A stretch of 64,000 nt of DNA from Lingula anatina (taxonomy: Eukaryota; Brachiopoda; Lingulata; Lingulida; Lingulidae): positions 77,099-141,098 of the forward strand of contig NW_019774292.1 of the NCBI RefSeq assembly GCF_001039355.2, written 5' to 3'. Shown here in pieces: positions 1-11,323 of the stretch; positions within the stretch are counted from its first letter, which is position 1, and every line of letters starts with the position of its first letter. The position numbers were made by a program, and so were the translations under genes. A model generated the notes under the pieces. The model worked only from the letters and a program-made list of their open reading frames with translations. It did not search any database and was not told the origin of the DNA.

Positions 1-190
1 AGTGTTGGTCAATGTCTATATCTGGACCTTGAGGTCTATAATGGTCCTTGAGTGTTGAGGTCTATAATGGTCCTCGAGTGTTGGTCAATGTCTATATATG
101 GACCTTGAGGTCTATAATGGTCCTCGAGTGTGGTCAATGTCTATATCTGGACCTTGAGGTCTATCCTGGTCCTTGAGTTTACCCTTTCTG
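1..190. repeat. Degenerate tandem repeat at the left edge
   Basis: Blocks of the form 'ggtcaatgtctatatctgg' and 'gaggtctataatggtcct' recur three to four times with small changes and deletions. This is a short local tandem repeat cut by the window edge. No coding potential is seen. Confidence 0.7.
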
Positions 191-372
191 CGGTCAGTGT
201 TGGTATATTTTGACCTCGGGGTCTATACACAGGGAAGCTGGCTGAAAGGTAGTGTTTAAGTATAATAATTTGATGTCTTATCATCCATGTCGCACAGTAC
301 TCTAATTTAAATTTTCAAAATAGCAGATTTCATCTAATTAAGCTGAAGGTCAGAGGTCATTGACCTACCCAT

Positions 373-824
373 TTAGGCCTGGTCGATCTCCCGAATGAGA
401 TCGTCCACAATTCTAAACAAATCTTGCTCGTCATCCTTTTCCTTGCGTTGTTTATTTGAGTTTGAAGTTGGTGGAGTGCTTTCTCTTAAATATAAGGGAA
501 AGAAAACAAGAACGCTCAGTAGGAACAGGTAAAGTACAGGTGAAAAATTGAGGTATTACCAAATGGTACAGGAAAGTCTCTATATTTTATTATATGAACG
601 TTTAATTACAATACGTTTTCTTCAAACTTCAGTCAACTCAAGCACTCACCCTAACCCCCTGGCAATCAGCTCCAGAGCGCGTTCAGAAAACGGGATAATT
701 GTCATTCCAAACATTTCAACATCTGCAAGCTCTTTGTTCACTGTTAACACTTCGTCAGACGATTTCAAGGCAATACCAGTGATAGTCATCGCCATATTAA
801 ACTCTTCAGATGGGCTGGGTCCAA
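373..824 (-). CDS. Last two coding exons of an unrecognised gene (partial)
   Basis: Two exons join in phase on the minus strand. The upstream exon (824-650) follows a TTTAG acceptor and ends in a good donor (gtgagtgc). The terminal exon (484-373) follows a TTTAAG acceptor and ends in TAA. The upstream exon reads GPSPSEEFNMAMTITGIALK, then SSDEVLTVNKELADVEMFG and an ELIARG end. The last exon reads ESTPPTSNSNKQRKEKDDEQ and ends LIREIDQA. Both frames are open throughout and the 2+1 phase fit supports a real gene. The tail is acidic and charged. I do not recognise the family. Upstream exons are not clear: a minus-strand ATG at 1292 opens a coding-like stretch (LEKNEEIELGLTVLRDLYYP) ending near a weak donor at about 1217, which might be an earlier exon. 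Confidence 0.5.
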
Positions 825-839
825 CTAAACAGGAATAAA

Positions 840-2638
840 AAATGCTTTCTACCAGCAGTTTACTAAAGATTACTTAAAATGTATATTATAGCAAATTACG
901 TAAAGTGCATGGCTTTCATTCCCAATGCTTTAGTAGCAGCTGCGACCTTTCTGAGTATTATTGACGAAAATATACATATTTGTTTTTTTTTTTATACATT
1001 TGTTATGTATTTCTAAGCAAGTCGAAAACGAAGTAGTAATCCAGTTGTGATATATAAAATATATAGAAATTGAACCCGCCTTTATTCCCGCGGCGAAAGA
1101 AATTTCTGATCCTTTTGCGCAGTCCTGGTCTACGACGAGTTCCTGTAATATTGAGTACTCGAATCGGATATTACATGTACCAACATAATTAATACTGAAT
1201 AAAAGAAACAAAAAAACCTCTTCGATAGTTGGGTAATATAGATCTCTTAATACAGTTAAACCAAGTTCTATCTCTTCATTTTTTTCAAGCATGTATTATT
1301 TGTTATAGGAAGCAATGAGTACTGTAAACTTTCTCCTCCTCACGGACAAGGGCGAGAGATAACAGTGCAATTGCTCGCATCTGCGGTGTTGATCTGAGTG
1401 TTTGATATATAGGCTTTGTGTATTAAGCAGAAACGTATAGAATAAAACCATAACATTATTGTGTTAGTATCAGATGTTCTCATGTCTCGACTCGGCATAA
1501 CCGCATTTCTTACCACTGTAATACTCCTCGCGTACATCATGATAGCTGTTAATAGGTTGAACAGCGTCTGCAGAGAGATCACGTTATATAAAAAAATTAA
1601 TTTGATCAAATTGATAATGCAGCAAAACAATGAATTTAATGCAGTTATAAGTAATTTTATATACCAAATGCGACATTTCTTTACACTATTCAGTTCATAT
1701 CCATATTTACAGCGCATATTTTCTGCTTGTAATTTGCAATTTACTTTAAACAATAACGCTTACAGACAACAGAACGCTGAACTAGTCTTCACCTATACGC
1801 GTTGTTTTGAGCACTTACGTGATTGAGTGCATCCCATTTTTTGTGAAACAATGATAAAAACTATATTCCTGGATTCCGTATAACGTCTTATTGATCGCTA
1901 TCGAAGAAATGGATTATGGTATAAACGTTACCTTGGTATCAAGACACGCCCGTTTCGCTATCGTTAAATAAAATCATTCAGTCCTCCGTCACAAATATGA
2001 TCCATTTTTAAAATTTATCACAAAACATTGAAACCTTAGATAAAACTCACGCTAAGAAATCTAAAAAAATAGGCAAAATGGAACAAAACGTTTTTCTGAG
2101 CTGAAACTTTGGCGATTAATATTGGTGTGGTTATTGTGACGTCATGGCGTAACGTCGCATTTCACGTAACGTCACACTAAGATCGTACTTGTGAAAAAAA
2201 TTATGAATATCGCACATTCTACAGGCACTTGGTACTGCGACCTTACATAATACAACGGCATTTTAAAAAATAGTACTGTAAATGGAAATTTTCCTGTATC
2301 TTTTTCTCTTGATACGTTTCAGATGTTCACACAGAGTAGAACTAGACTATTTAATAAACGATCATCTGTGTGAAAGTAACCGCATCACTTTTATTTAGAG
2401 TGTACTAGTTTATTGAATGTAGTAGACAACTTTGGTGGGCACATCTTTACAACAGTGTAATAACTGCTTTTGAAGTAGCAAAACTTGCATAATTTTCACA
2501 TTATATAATGAGCCCGTGAGAATCATTATTTCTAAAACTAAATCGCGTGTCACATATTGAGTTTTATTGATCACATATTATTTGCTGTTAATTTGAGTGA
2601 GACATGAATCTTTTATCAAAGTTTTAAGCAGTAATCAT
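840..2638. other. Intergenic or intronic DNA, no supported gene
   Basis: AT-rich sequence between the left-edge gene and the PRMT9 3' end. Overlapping ORFs on both strands at 1340-1826 lack splice support. Around 2130-2190 there are several ACGTCA/GTAACGTCAC-type (CRE-like) motifs. On the minus strand an AATAAA at 2568-2563 lies about 140 nt past the PRMT9 stop and could be its polyadenylation signal. Confidence 0.4.
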
Positions 2639-2760
2639 TATGTCATTATTTCACAGTGATATCAATGTATCTATTCCTGAACCTAGCCTGGATACACAGT
2701 ATGTCATTATTTCACAGTGATATCAATGCAGCTATTCCTGCACCTAGCCTGGATACATAG
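2639..2760 (-). repeat. 61-bp tandem duplication of the PRMT9 C-terminal tail and stop codon
   Basis: Two adjacent copies (about 2639-2699 and 2700-2760) of a block starting 'tatgtcattatttcacagtg'. The proximal copy encodes the last residues of PRMT9 ([16 protein letters not shown], stop). The distal copy, now in the 3' UTR, would encode CIQARFRNRYIDITVK and a second stop. The copies differ at a handful of positions. Confidence 0.85.
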
Positions 2761-5700
2761 TCCGTCCCCGAGGGTGACGTCAAGGTCCTCCGCCATCATC
2801 ACCACGGCCTGTCTCCAGTGTCTCGGTTCATCCAGAGTACACAGCCTCACAGCGTCTGCCACATAGATATCAAACCAGTAAACCACACCTGTCAGGCTGC
2901 CGTTCTCACAGGCTGGGACGCGGACCGTGACGTCTTTTTCTAAGAAATTGAGCATGTCGCTGGAGTGGGGAAGGTTGAAGTCAAAGTCAAAGATTTTGAA
3001 AGGTTCTGTTAGTCTGGTATACGGGAGGGTTTGTAGGTCCACGTCAACATGGGTACGCATCTGGAACAGAAATACAGCGCTGGGTTAGAAAGACGTGAAA
3101 GATGTGTACTTTATAATGTTAACCAGAGGCGCTTCCTCTGCACAAGGACCTAGCTCTATCCCTGGTCTACTATTGAAGGAGTTTATATAAAAATAAAAGT
3201 ATTTACTGATGTTTTAGTGATAGTAATCACCTAATTTGGAACAAAAATAGTACAGAAACAGCCATGTTTCCCTTTTATCAATATTACTTTTGTTCCAAAG
3301 TAAAAGCTTCCCATCATTAAAAGATCAGTAAATACAAGTCCTTGGAACCATGAAAAATCTTATTGATAATATATGTAAAAAAAAAAGATTTAATTGTTAA
3401 CTTTCAGCAGCTTGATGTTTATGTACATAAACTTGAATGTATATGCCACATAAATCCTGAGTGTATACCTTGAAATCATTGATAAACTGAGCAATATTCC
3501 ACCCCAGTGTTGACTGGTCACTAACCACCATGCTGTATTCCTTTAGTTTCTCGGAGTGGATACACATCCCATAGACAGACGTCCTCTGTGGGACCACACC
3601 GCCCCCTGGCCTCAGGTGACTCACTCTGAACATATAGAACTCTCATATATAATATGATCTGGCTACATGTCTTTTAAAAAAAAATCTGAATAATATCAAT
3701 ATAGGCTTCTCCCTTTGCTCAATTCTATTATTCTGTAAAATAAAAATTAATCAATTAATTTAGAAAAAAAGAAAGAAATGAAAAAATATTGGATTAAGTA
3801 CTTGGTAGTTTATGATAACTCAATGTCTAAAAAGGAAGTTTCGGTTAAGTTTTTCATTCGTTGATGAATGCTTTGAAAATGGCAATTTAGGTTTCTCTGG
3901 TTGCCAAACTTTATTATCTTGTCAAAACTCATTTACTTCAGAAAAAAAGAAGAAAGAACCTGAATAAAGAACTTTATAATAACTCGATGCCTAAAATGCC
4001 TGAAAATTTAGGATAAGTTTTTTATTTGATGATGCACGTTTTGTTTTAACACTTTACATGAGTTCAGGCAACAACATTTATCTCATTCTATAGGAGCCCT
4101 CCTATGCACCTACTTTGCCAGAGCTATATCTTCTAACACTTGTTGTCTTAGGGCTCCACAAGGCTCTACCAGCTCTGTTACCAGGACATCATACCCCTGG
4201 TCTCCTTCCTCTGGTAACCCATTTACAAACAACAGCTTGCCAGCATCTATTTGATTGGCCTCTGAGATATGACGAAGTATCATTTGATTGGTCTCATCTT
4301 GTCCAGTTAATGTCACCTGTGCTGCCCCCTGTAGGAGAGACTGCAGACAAAGAGCAGAGAACCCTTGTGTAATGTCTAGAATGCTGAGACCAGTTTTCTC
4401 TTGCTGTAACTTTTGTACAGCAGAAAAATATGCTGTATTAACTTCTATGTCATTCAGCCTCCCAAGTTCATGCCTCTCTAACAACAAAGTTGATTTGGGT
4501 GAAGGGCAGCCACCAAAAGAATAGGTATCACATTTAGAGGTACTTGTACTGATTGTTTTGTCTGTATTTATGCTGGCACCATATGAGCTTATGGATGAAC
4601 AACCTTGAGTTCCCGCATCAACTGTGGAATTTAATTTCTCCCCTTGAGATAAGTCCCTGACTCTCAACGAGTGTGAATTCTCATCACAATCCCGTAGAGA
4701 ATCTTCAGAGTTTTCCACAAACTGATATGCACCTTGAGAGACAGAGTTGTCTTCAAAGCCACAGAAACTATAAGAGGGCACAGGACGGAAGACATCACCA
4801 AAAGACAAAGAGCTTTGTGAGCTACTAGTACAAGCACCCTGTGGTTGATTTTTTTGAGTCCCTGGTATTTCCCTCTTAATATCAGTGCAGTATAAATGTA
4901 TGAGGTCATTAGCCACACTGCAGTGGACATGTACCATCTCTCCTTCCCTGACTACCAGGTTTTCTCTTCTCTCACAGCCTGAAATGAACAGATATATTAT
5001 ATTTGATTTGAATTATGGTGAAAACGAAAGTGAAAGTTACACATGAAACCACTACCAATAAAGATGCCCCCATCCTAAAGTACCCACAGTGTGTTCATAC
5101 TGCAGCTGATAACCACAGAGTAAAACCATACTAAATGATCTACTGAATAATCATCCATCACAGCTTATGCACCATTTTCACCAACTTTAATTATTCATCT
5201 TGATGGTTTTTGTTGGAACATGTCATATCTTCCCTCAATGTTTGAAGACATGGAGAATATTTACCATGACTGTGTATGTGTTCTGGTAGCACAGGGAAAA
5301 CTTGCCATGACTGTGTATGTGTTCTGGTAGGACAATACTTACCATGACTGTGTATGTGTTCTGGTAGGACAATACTTACCATGACTGTGTATGTGTTCTG
5401 GTAGGACAATACTTACCATGACTGTGTATGTGTTCTGGTAGGACAATACTTACCATGACTGTGTATGTGTTCTGGTAGGACAATACTTACCATGACTGTG
5501 TATGTGTTCTGGTAGGACAATACTTACCATGACTGTGTATGTGTTCTGGTAGGACAATACTTACCATGACTGTGTATGTGTTCTGGTAGGACAATACTTA
5601 CCATGACTGTGTATGTGTTCTGGTAGGACAATACTTACCATGACTGTGTATGTGTTCTGGTAGGACAATACTTACCATGACTGTGTATGTGTTCTGGTAG

Positions 5701-8700
5701 GACAATACTTACCATGACTGTGTATGTGTTCTGGTAGGACAATACTTACCATGACTGTGTATGTGTTCTGGTAGGACAATACTTACCATGACTGTGTATG
5801 TGTTCTGGTAGGACAATACTTACCATGACTGTGTATGTGTTCTGGTAGGACAATACTTACCATGACTGTGTATGTGTTCTGGTAGGACAATACTTACCAT
5901 GACTGTGTATGTGTTCTGGTAGGACAATACTTACCATGACTGTGTATGTGTTCTGGTAGGACAATACTTACCATGACTGTGTATGTGTTCTGGTAGGACA
6001 ATACTTACCATGACTGTGTATGTGTTCTGGTAGGACAATACTTACCATGACTGTGTATGTGTTCTGGTAGGACAATACTTACCATGACTGTGTATGTGTT
6101 CTGGTAGGACAATACTTACCATGACTGTGTATGTGTTCTGGTAGGACAATACTTACCATGACTGTGTATGTGTTCTGGTAGGACAATACTTACCATGACT
6201 GTGTATGTGTTCTGGTAGGACAATACTTACCATGACTGTGTATGTGTTCTGGTAGGACAATACTTACCATGACTGTGTATGTGTTCTGGTAGGACAATAC
6301 TTACCATGACTGTGTATGTGTTCTGGTAGGACAATACTTACCATGACTGTGTATGTGTTCTGGTAGCACAGGGAAAATTGCCTGTTCCCAGCACCTGTCA
6401 CTGCTAGGTGAAGTGGACAGGTGTGTATCTGGGTCAAGTTCAAGGACAAACCACATGGCTATGGCATCCAGTCTTCCAGTGGCTATCACAGGCAATTGGA
6501 GATCTCTGGATATTCCCTTGCGGTATTTACGTATTGCCTGAAAATGATAGAAACAGACTTGTTTTGATGACTACATTTCAAGCATGTTCATGATGTATTT
6601 GTGGGTGTCAATGCCAAGATGTGATAAACAGAAGAATATGTGAAATCCCCATGTGATTTTCATATTGCCTGTAAAAATTATAGAAACAGACTCACTTTGA
6701 ATGGGACATTTCAAGTATGTTCATGATATAACTGTTAAATGCATTTGTGGGCTTCAATGCCAAGATGTGATATATGGATGATTTTTTTGGAAGTCCCCAT
6801 ATGCTTGTGTTTGTTTCAGGCTGATGTAAAGTAATGGTTGGATCCTCCCTGGCCCTTGCTGACCTCCCTCCCTGACCCTGCCTCCCCCCCCCTACTGTGG
6901 TACCTACCTCAGTATCATTAAAGTCAAACTGGAACACACACGTGGCATCACTGATGGCTCTGTTACCCCCTCCTGCCCCTACTGTGCTACCTACCTCAGG
7001 GTCATTGAAATCAAACTGGAACACACAGGTAGCATAACTGATGGCTCTGTAACTCTCCCCCCCCCTGCCCCTACTGTGATACCTACCTGAGGATCATTGA
7101 AATCAAACTGGAACACACATGTGGTGTCACTGATGGCTCTGTAGCCTCCTCTCACATATTTCAGGTTCTCAGTGGTGTACGGCTCCTCCTCCTCCTCATC
7201 TTCCTCATCATCATCATCATCATCCTCCACTGCAGTGCCATCTCTCTGCTGTCTATGTGGAACAGAAGTCTTACACACCAGGGAGACCTGGGTCAGATCA
7301 AGCTGGCAGAGACCAGGATATAGCAACCTGAACATTGGGAACAATTCCATACATCACATGAGCTAGGCTACTTACACAAGTCACTCATGTTCAGAGAAAA
7401 CCTAGAAATCACCTTGAACACTGCAGACAATTTCACATATACTGGTGACAGATGCAACCCACCATTATGGATTGTTTAACATTGTTTTATGTAAACAAAT
7501 TTATCTTTTACCAAGCCAACTGATCATATATAAGGAACAAAGCTGTGAGACACTGATACAAATAAACCAAGCCATGATTACATCTAAACCTTCACCAAAA
7601 TCACATGAACCATCTCACTTGAGTAAAATTGGGAATTTTTCAGAGAATAATAAATCAACATATTTCTGGATTTTCTCCTGAAATAAACAAATAAACACTT
7701 CAAATGCTGTCTTATACTTAACCTGTTCTGTTTTCTAATTGCTTCACATTCTACAAGACAAGCCACTACAGTGGCGCCACTTGGAATAACCCGAGCCTGA
7801 AATACCAAAATTAAGGAAGTAATGTACAGGTAATTTAAGAACGTAAACAACACCAGATGGTCCTGCCAAAGTATACATTATTATACAATGCAGCTGAATA
7901 AAATACTGACGCCATTTCATTCCATAAACAAAATGTTGAATTCAATTTCAAAATGGTATTCTTTTCTGCAAAAGGGTATATTTTTAGCCCCTTTTGATGT
8001 CCCTATATGAGAAATGGCATAAAATTTTGTTTCAGAGGGGACCTTTTCTGTCCAAAAGGGCTGTTCATAGACACCCCCCCCCCCTACCCTTTGCCTACAG
8101 GCTTGTATACCTGGGTTTTGTCAGACAGCAACAAATGTTACCAAATTTTATTTGATCTCTAAATAAACTCTTATCTTAAAAAAATATGATGTACCCCCTA
8201 ACTCTCTCTCCAACTGGGCTGGAATACCTACATACCTGGGTTTTGTCAGACAGCAACAAATGTTCCCAAGCGTGATCTAATGTGGACAGCATCCCTTCTC
8301 CAAGAAGACCTGCATCCACAGTCTCTGTCACTATTAGGGGAACTCTGGAAAAATAATATCAGTGAGAAGGAAGGGGAACTTTCACTCTTCTTAAAACTCA
8401 TTTAGTTAAACTATCTCAATCTAAATGAATATAGGGAATAGTGTACACTCACAGGGAATAGAGGATGCATGCACACGCACAGGCACACACACACACACAC
8501 ACACAGGATCAATGACAGATTTATTTTATGTTTACCTTTTTGGTATATCATCAGGCACTGTTATATCTGTGGACTTAGCATGAATCAGATGAACTTTATC
8601 TTTCATCTGATTGGCTACAAGAACATCTCCTGCCAACTCGTACATGGTCTTGGACATTTCACAAGAATATACCTCTTGTGCTCCGGCTTTGGCAGCAAAC

Positions 8701-11323
8701 ATGCTGGAAAGAGAAAACTTTTCTTCTCTGATTTTTAAAAGATTAGGCTGTTTTGCAATATATCAGTAACTTGATTAATGTTTATCCAAAATTAATGGAA
8801 GAAAATAACTAACAACTAAAAATACCATTCTAAGTTAAATTACTTAATTTAGTGACAAATGAAAAGTTCTAGATGGACAATCTTTATTCTAAAGTGAGTC
8901 ACTTTCACCTCTGTGCCATTCTCTCCTCTAATGTTTTGTGAAAAATAGGAAGAAAAAAGCGAGTGTGTCTCCCCAATACTCTCATCAACTGAATTGGAAA
9001 TAAGACAAGTGGCAGAAGTTGAGCAGAGAAAAAAGAAATTATGAAAGGCAAAAAAAAGGTCCTATCATTTTTGGTAAAAAATAAAATAAAATAAATAAAA
9101 ATAGAATGAAAAAAAAAAGAAAAAAATTATTTTTTCTACAACTTATTTTTCATCATACCTGAGTAATCCAGTGCCTGTCCCTATATCCAGAACTGAGGTG
9201 TATCCCTGCTTAACAGCTGTCTCTATGGCACTCTTAAAACTCTGATTCCTCAGTGTATCATTCAGCATACGAAAGTGCCAGCGCTCCACCAAGTGACTGC
9301 AGACATTTTCAAGATTTTCTCTAGCACCTGTGATATTACACAAAATTTCAAATGTCAGTTCAATGGTGCATTTTCAAAATATATAATATTATTACAAAGA
9401 CAAGAAAATTACAACCCCGATAATGAAAACTATTGGAGGTGGATGCTTCTTATAGGCCCACAAAGTTAAAACTTCCTACTCTAATGGTCTAGGATGGGAG
9501 ATGCAAAATTACTAACACACAGATTGGCATTACCACATGATCTGATTCTCAGATTTCTGTCACAAAAGAGCAGCAATAAAATTCATTGGGATCTGCAGCC
9601 TCTTGCTAAATAAACAGATAGCATAACTAAGTATATATCAAGTAATAATACTATACCGCTTTCATAATCTTACCCAGGTAGCTTGGGTCTTGTCTCAAGG
9701 CCTTACGAAAACATGAAGCTGCCTCATCAACATAACCAAGCCTGAAAATGCCAGTGTGTGTTTTCAGTGAAATAAGTCACTTCTGATGCCTGGATAGTTG
9801 TAGCAAAGTATTAATAATACAAAAAAATTCAACATATACGAATACAAACATTTATCAAAAGTAAATGGCACTGCAGAACATCTATCATTTCAAGCAAGTT
9901 GCTGAAACAGCACATACCTAGGATAGTAACTTACGTTTCATGATCACAGATCAACACAGGAGGTAAGTTCAAATGTTGTCCAGGAAATGAAATAAAACTT
10001 ATTAATCAAACAATTTTTAATCAACTACTTTTATACTTGCTTAAATCTTCAATTACATTTTCATATAAAGTTTCCCTTAAAAATAGTATTTACAAACTTC
10101 ATGCAGCAGATAACAAAAATTAACCGACTTTATGTTGTGATCAAATGTTTTCTGTTCTATACATGTTGTTTATATCCACAGAGGGTGCTGGAGCCACATT
10201 GGAGAGCTATATTATAGAACCATATCATAGAGCTATGACGGAGCCAGTGCTGAAGTCATTTACCCAAGGTAAAAACTATGCAGGATTGAAGCCATGCTAT
10301 CAATGGCAGTATATGATGGATGCCAAGATTAAGGAGAGCTGAAAAAGCTGGTTACCCTGGGGAGAGGCAGGGAGCTGATTAACATGGAGAGAGCTGAGGG
10401 AGCTGGTTACCATAGAGAGAGCTGAAGAAGCTGGTTACCATGGAGAGAGCTGAGGGAGGATGTTACCCTGGAGAGAGCTGAGGGAGCTGGTTATCCTGGA
10501 GAGAGCTGAGGGAGCTGGTTACCCTGGAGAGAGCTGAGGGAGCTGGTTACCCTGGGGAGAGCCGAGGGAGCTGATTAACATGGAGAGAGCTGAGGGGGCT
10601 GGTTACCATGGAGAGAAAGCTGAAGGGGCTGGTTACCATAGAGAGCTGAGGGAGCTGGTTACCCTGGAGAGAGCTGAGGGAGCTGGTTACCCTAGGGAGA
10701 GCTGAAAGAGCTGGTTACCCTGGGGAGAAATAAGGGAGCTGGTTACCCTGGGGACAGATGAGGGAGATGGTACGTTACCCTTGGATAATTGTTATGATGG
10801 ATTTTAATGTTTCATTCAGTTCTTCAAACCATTTGTTTTTCAGTGATGTGTAACTTGTGACAGATAAGAAGCAGAAAAAAAAACTAGGGACTTTGGAATC
10901 GGTTTCCATCTTCACAATATGTTTCAGACTTGAGCATAACAGTGACTTTTTTATATTTGTGTGATCGCGGCTGAAGAATCTGAGAAGTGTTTTATCTTCG
11001 CACCTGAATAGTTGTGACCCCATATTGTTTAACATTTGTTCACATTCAGGGAAGAACTGACAAGCTTGGTCAAAACATTTGAACAAATCCTCCCAGCGGC
11101 ATTTTCTTTCCAATTCATCACTCCATTCTCTAAACGCGGTGCTAAAAGTTTCTTTTATGTCGTGTTTTTTCGCCGGCTGCAGACGACAGACGAGCAGGTA
11201 ATGCGCAAATGCACGGCCATAATTTTTCTGTTGCATACACCGTTCTGCTGCCTGGATGGATTTGCTCACGAGCCATACGTTCCTTTCTAAATCTGGAAAC
11301 TGCATGTGGCTAGCTATGGACAT
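2707..11323 (-). CDS. PRMT9: Protein arginine methyltransferase 9, complete 11-exon gene
   Basis: PRMT9 makes omega-N-monomethyl- and symmetric dimethylarginine; in mammals its known substrate is the splicing factor SF3B2. Exons read on the minus strand: 11323-11004, 9741-9674, 9327-9159, 8703-8536, 8344-8236, 7796-7723, 7327-7087, 6537-6342, 4978-4114, 3625-3469, 3060-2707. All junctions are GT-AG and the phases close, giving 2721 nt and 906 aa (mammalian PRMT9 is about 845). N-terminal TPR-like region, residues about 20-130 ([13 protein letters not shown], then [15 protein letters not shown]). Methyltransferase motif [13 protein letters not shown] at 175-186. Double-E loop [11 protein letters not shown] at 248-258. 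PYTTE...GGY in exon 7 and STSPS..CWEQA in exon 8 are PRMT9 signatures. The second, degenerate methyltransferase half has [11 protein letters not shown] at about 648-658. Exon 9 (865 nt) carries a Ser/Thr-rich insert (about 490-615) that explains the extra length. Exon 7 has an Asp/Glu run. The start ATG lies in a divergent promoter shared with NDUFC2. Confidence 0.9.
3626..4113. other. PRMT9 intron 9, nothing notable
   Basis: AT-rich intron between the long exon 9 and exon 10. Two stretches (about 3690-3870 and 3880-4040) are weakly similar to each other, which suggests an old duplication. No coding or RNA signal is seen. Confidence 0.5.
4979..5260. other. Distal part of PRMT9 intron 8
   Basis: Unique AT-rich intron between the exon 9 acceptor (TTTCAG, exon starts at 4978) and the minisatellite. 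No further gene signal is seen. Confidence 0.5.
5264..6370 (-). repeat. 37-bp minisatellite built from the PRMT9 exon 8 / intron 8 boundary
   Basis: Twenty-nine essentially identical 37-bp units start at 5305 and repeat exactly to 6341; a thirtieth, slightly different unit starts at 5264. On the gene strand each unit reads CTACCAG, then aacacatacacagtcatg, then gtaagtattgtc. It therefore contains the last 25 nt of exon 8 plus the first 12 nt of intron 8. The unit next to exon 8 supplies the natural donor (exon end 6342). The distal unit also keeps the older exon context (tttccctgtgctaccag). Reading through in any frame meets a TAA within three units, so the array must be spliced out or truncates the protein. 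Confidence 0.95.
6894..7146 (-). repeat. Three tandem copies of the PRMT9 exon 7 end with donor site
   Basis: A block of about 90 bp occurs three times (donors near 7086, about 6998 and about 6907). Each copy carries the codons for AISD(T/A)[10 protein letters not shown], then two or three codons, a gtaggt donor and a G/C-rich intron start (gtaggggcaggggg-like). Only the copy at 7087 continues upstream into the full exon 7. The copies differ by a few substitutions. Confidence 0.85.
8107..8140 (-). repeat. Partial duplicate of the PRMT9 exon 5 end inside intron 5
   Basis: About 35 bp identical to the end of exon 5 (codons for LLLSDKTQ plus the gtat donor; original at about 8234-8267) reappears about 125 bp into intron 5. 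It sits beside a C-rich run. It has no acceptor of its own in the right context, so it is read as a decoy exon end. Confidence 0.8.
8480..8505. repeat. (CA)n microsatellite in PRMT9 intron 4
   Basis: A run of CA dinucleotides next to exon 4. Confidence 0.8.
8704..9158. other. PRMT9 intron 3
   Basis: AT-rich intron with A-rich simple sequence at 9045-9130 close to the exon 3 donor. Nothing else is seen. Confidence 0.5.
9742..11003. other. PRMT9 intron 1
   Basis: Holds a minisatellite (10336-10785). On the opposite (plus) strand it also holds one isolated exon-like stretch at 10182-10268: acceptor ATCCACAG, donor caag|gtaaaa, 29 open codons reading [20 protein letters not shown] and then PVLKSFTQ. 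I do not recognise this peptide and see no partner exons, so it is not called as a gene. Confidence 0.4.
10336..10785. repeat. Minisatellite, unit about 30 bp (gagagctgagggagctggtt)
   Basis: About 14-15 imperfect units of 'gagagctgagggagctggtt' followed by 'accctgg' or 'accatgg', with indels. It lies in PRMT9 intron 1, ending about 220 bp from the exon 1 donor. Confidence 0.9.

Noticed and set aside
1340-1826. Overlapping ORFs of 137 (minus) and 121 (plus) codons; the plus one contains RLGITAFLTTVILLAYIM, faintly like a ligand-gated channel helix
   Set aside because: Only a short hydrophobic resemblance, no flanking channel motifs and no convincing splice sites. It may be a chance ORF.
5264-6370. 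CRISPR-like regular repeat array
   Set aside because: Units are fully tandem with no variable spacers, there are no cas genes, and the unit is clearly derived from the adjoining exon-intron boundary of a eukaryotic gene.
7172-7366. Poly-Ser plus-strand ORF
   Set aside because: It is the antisense shadow of the Asp/Glu run in PRMT9 exon 7.
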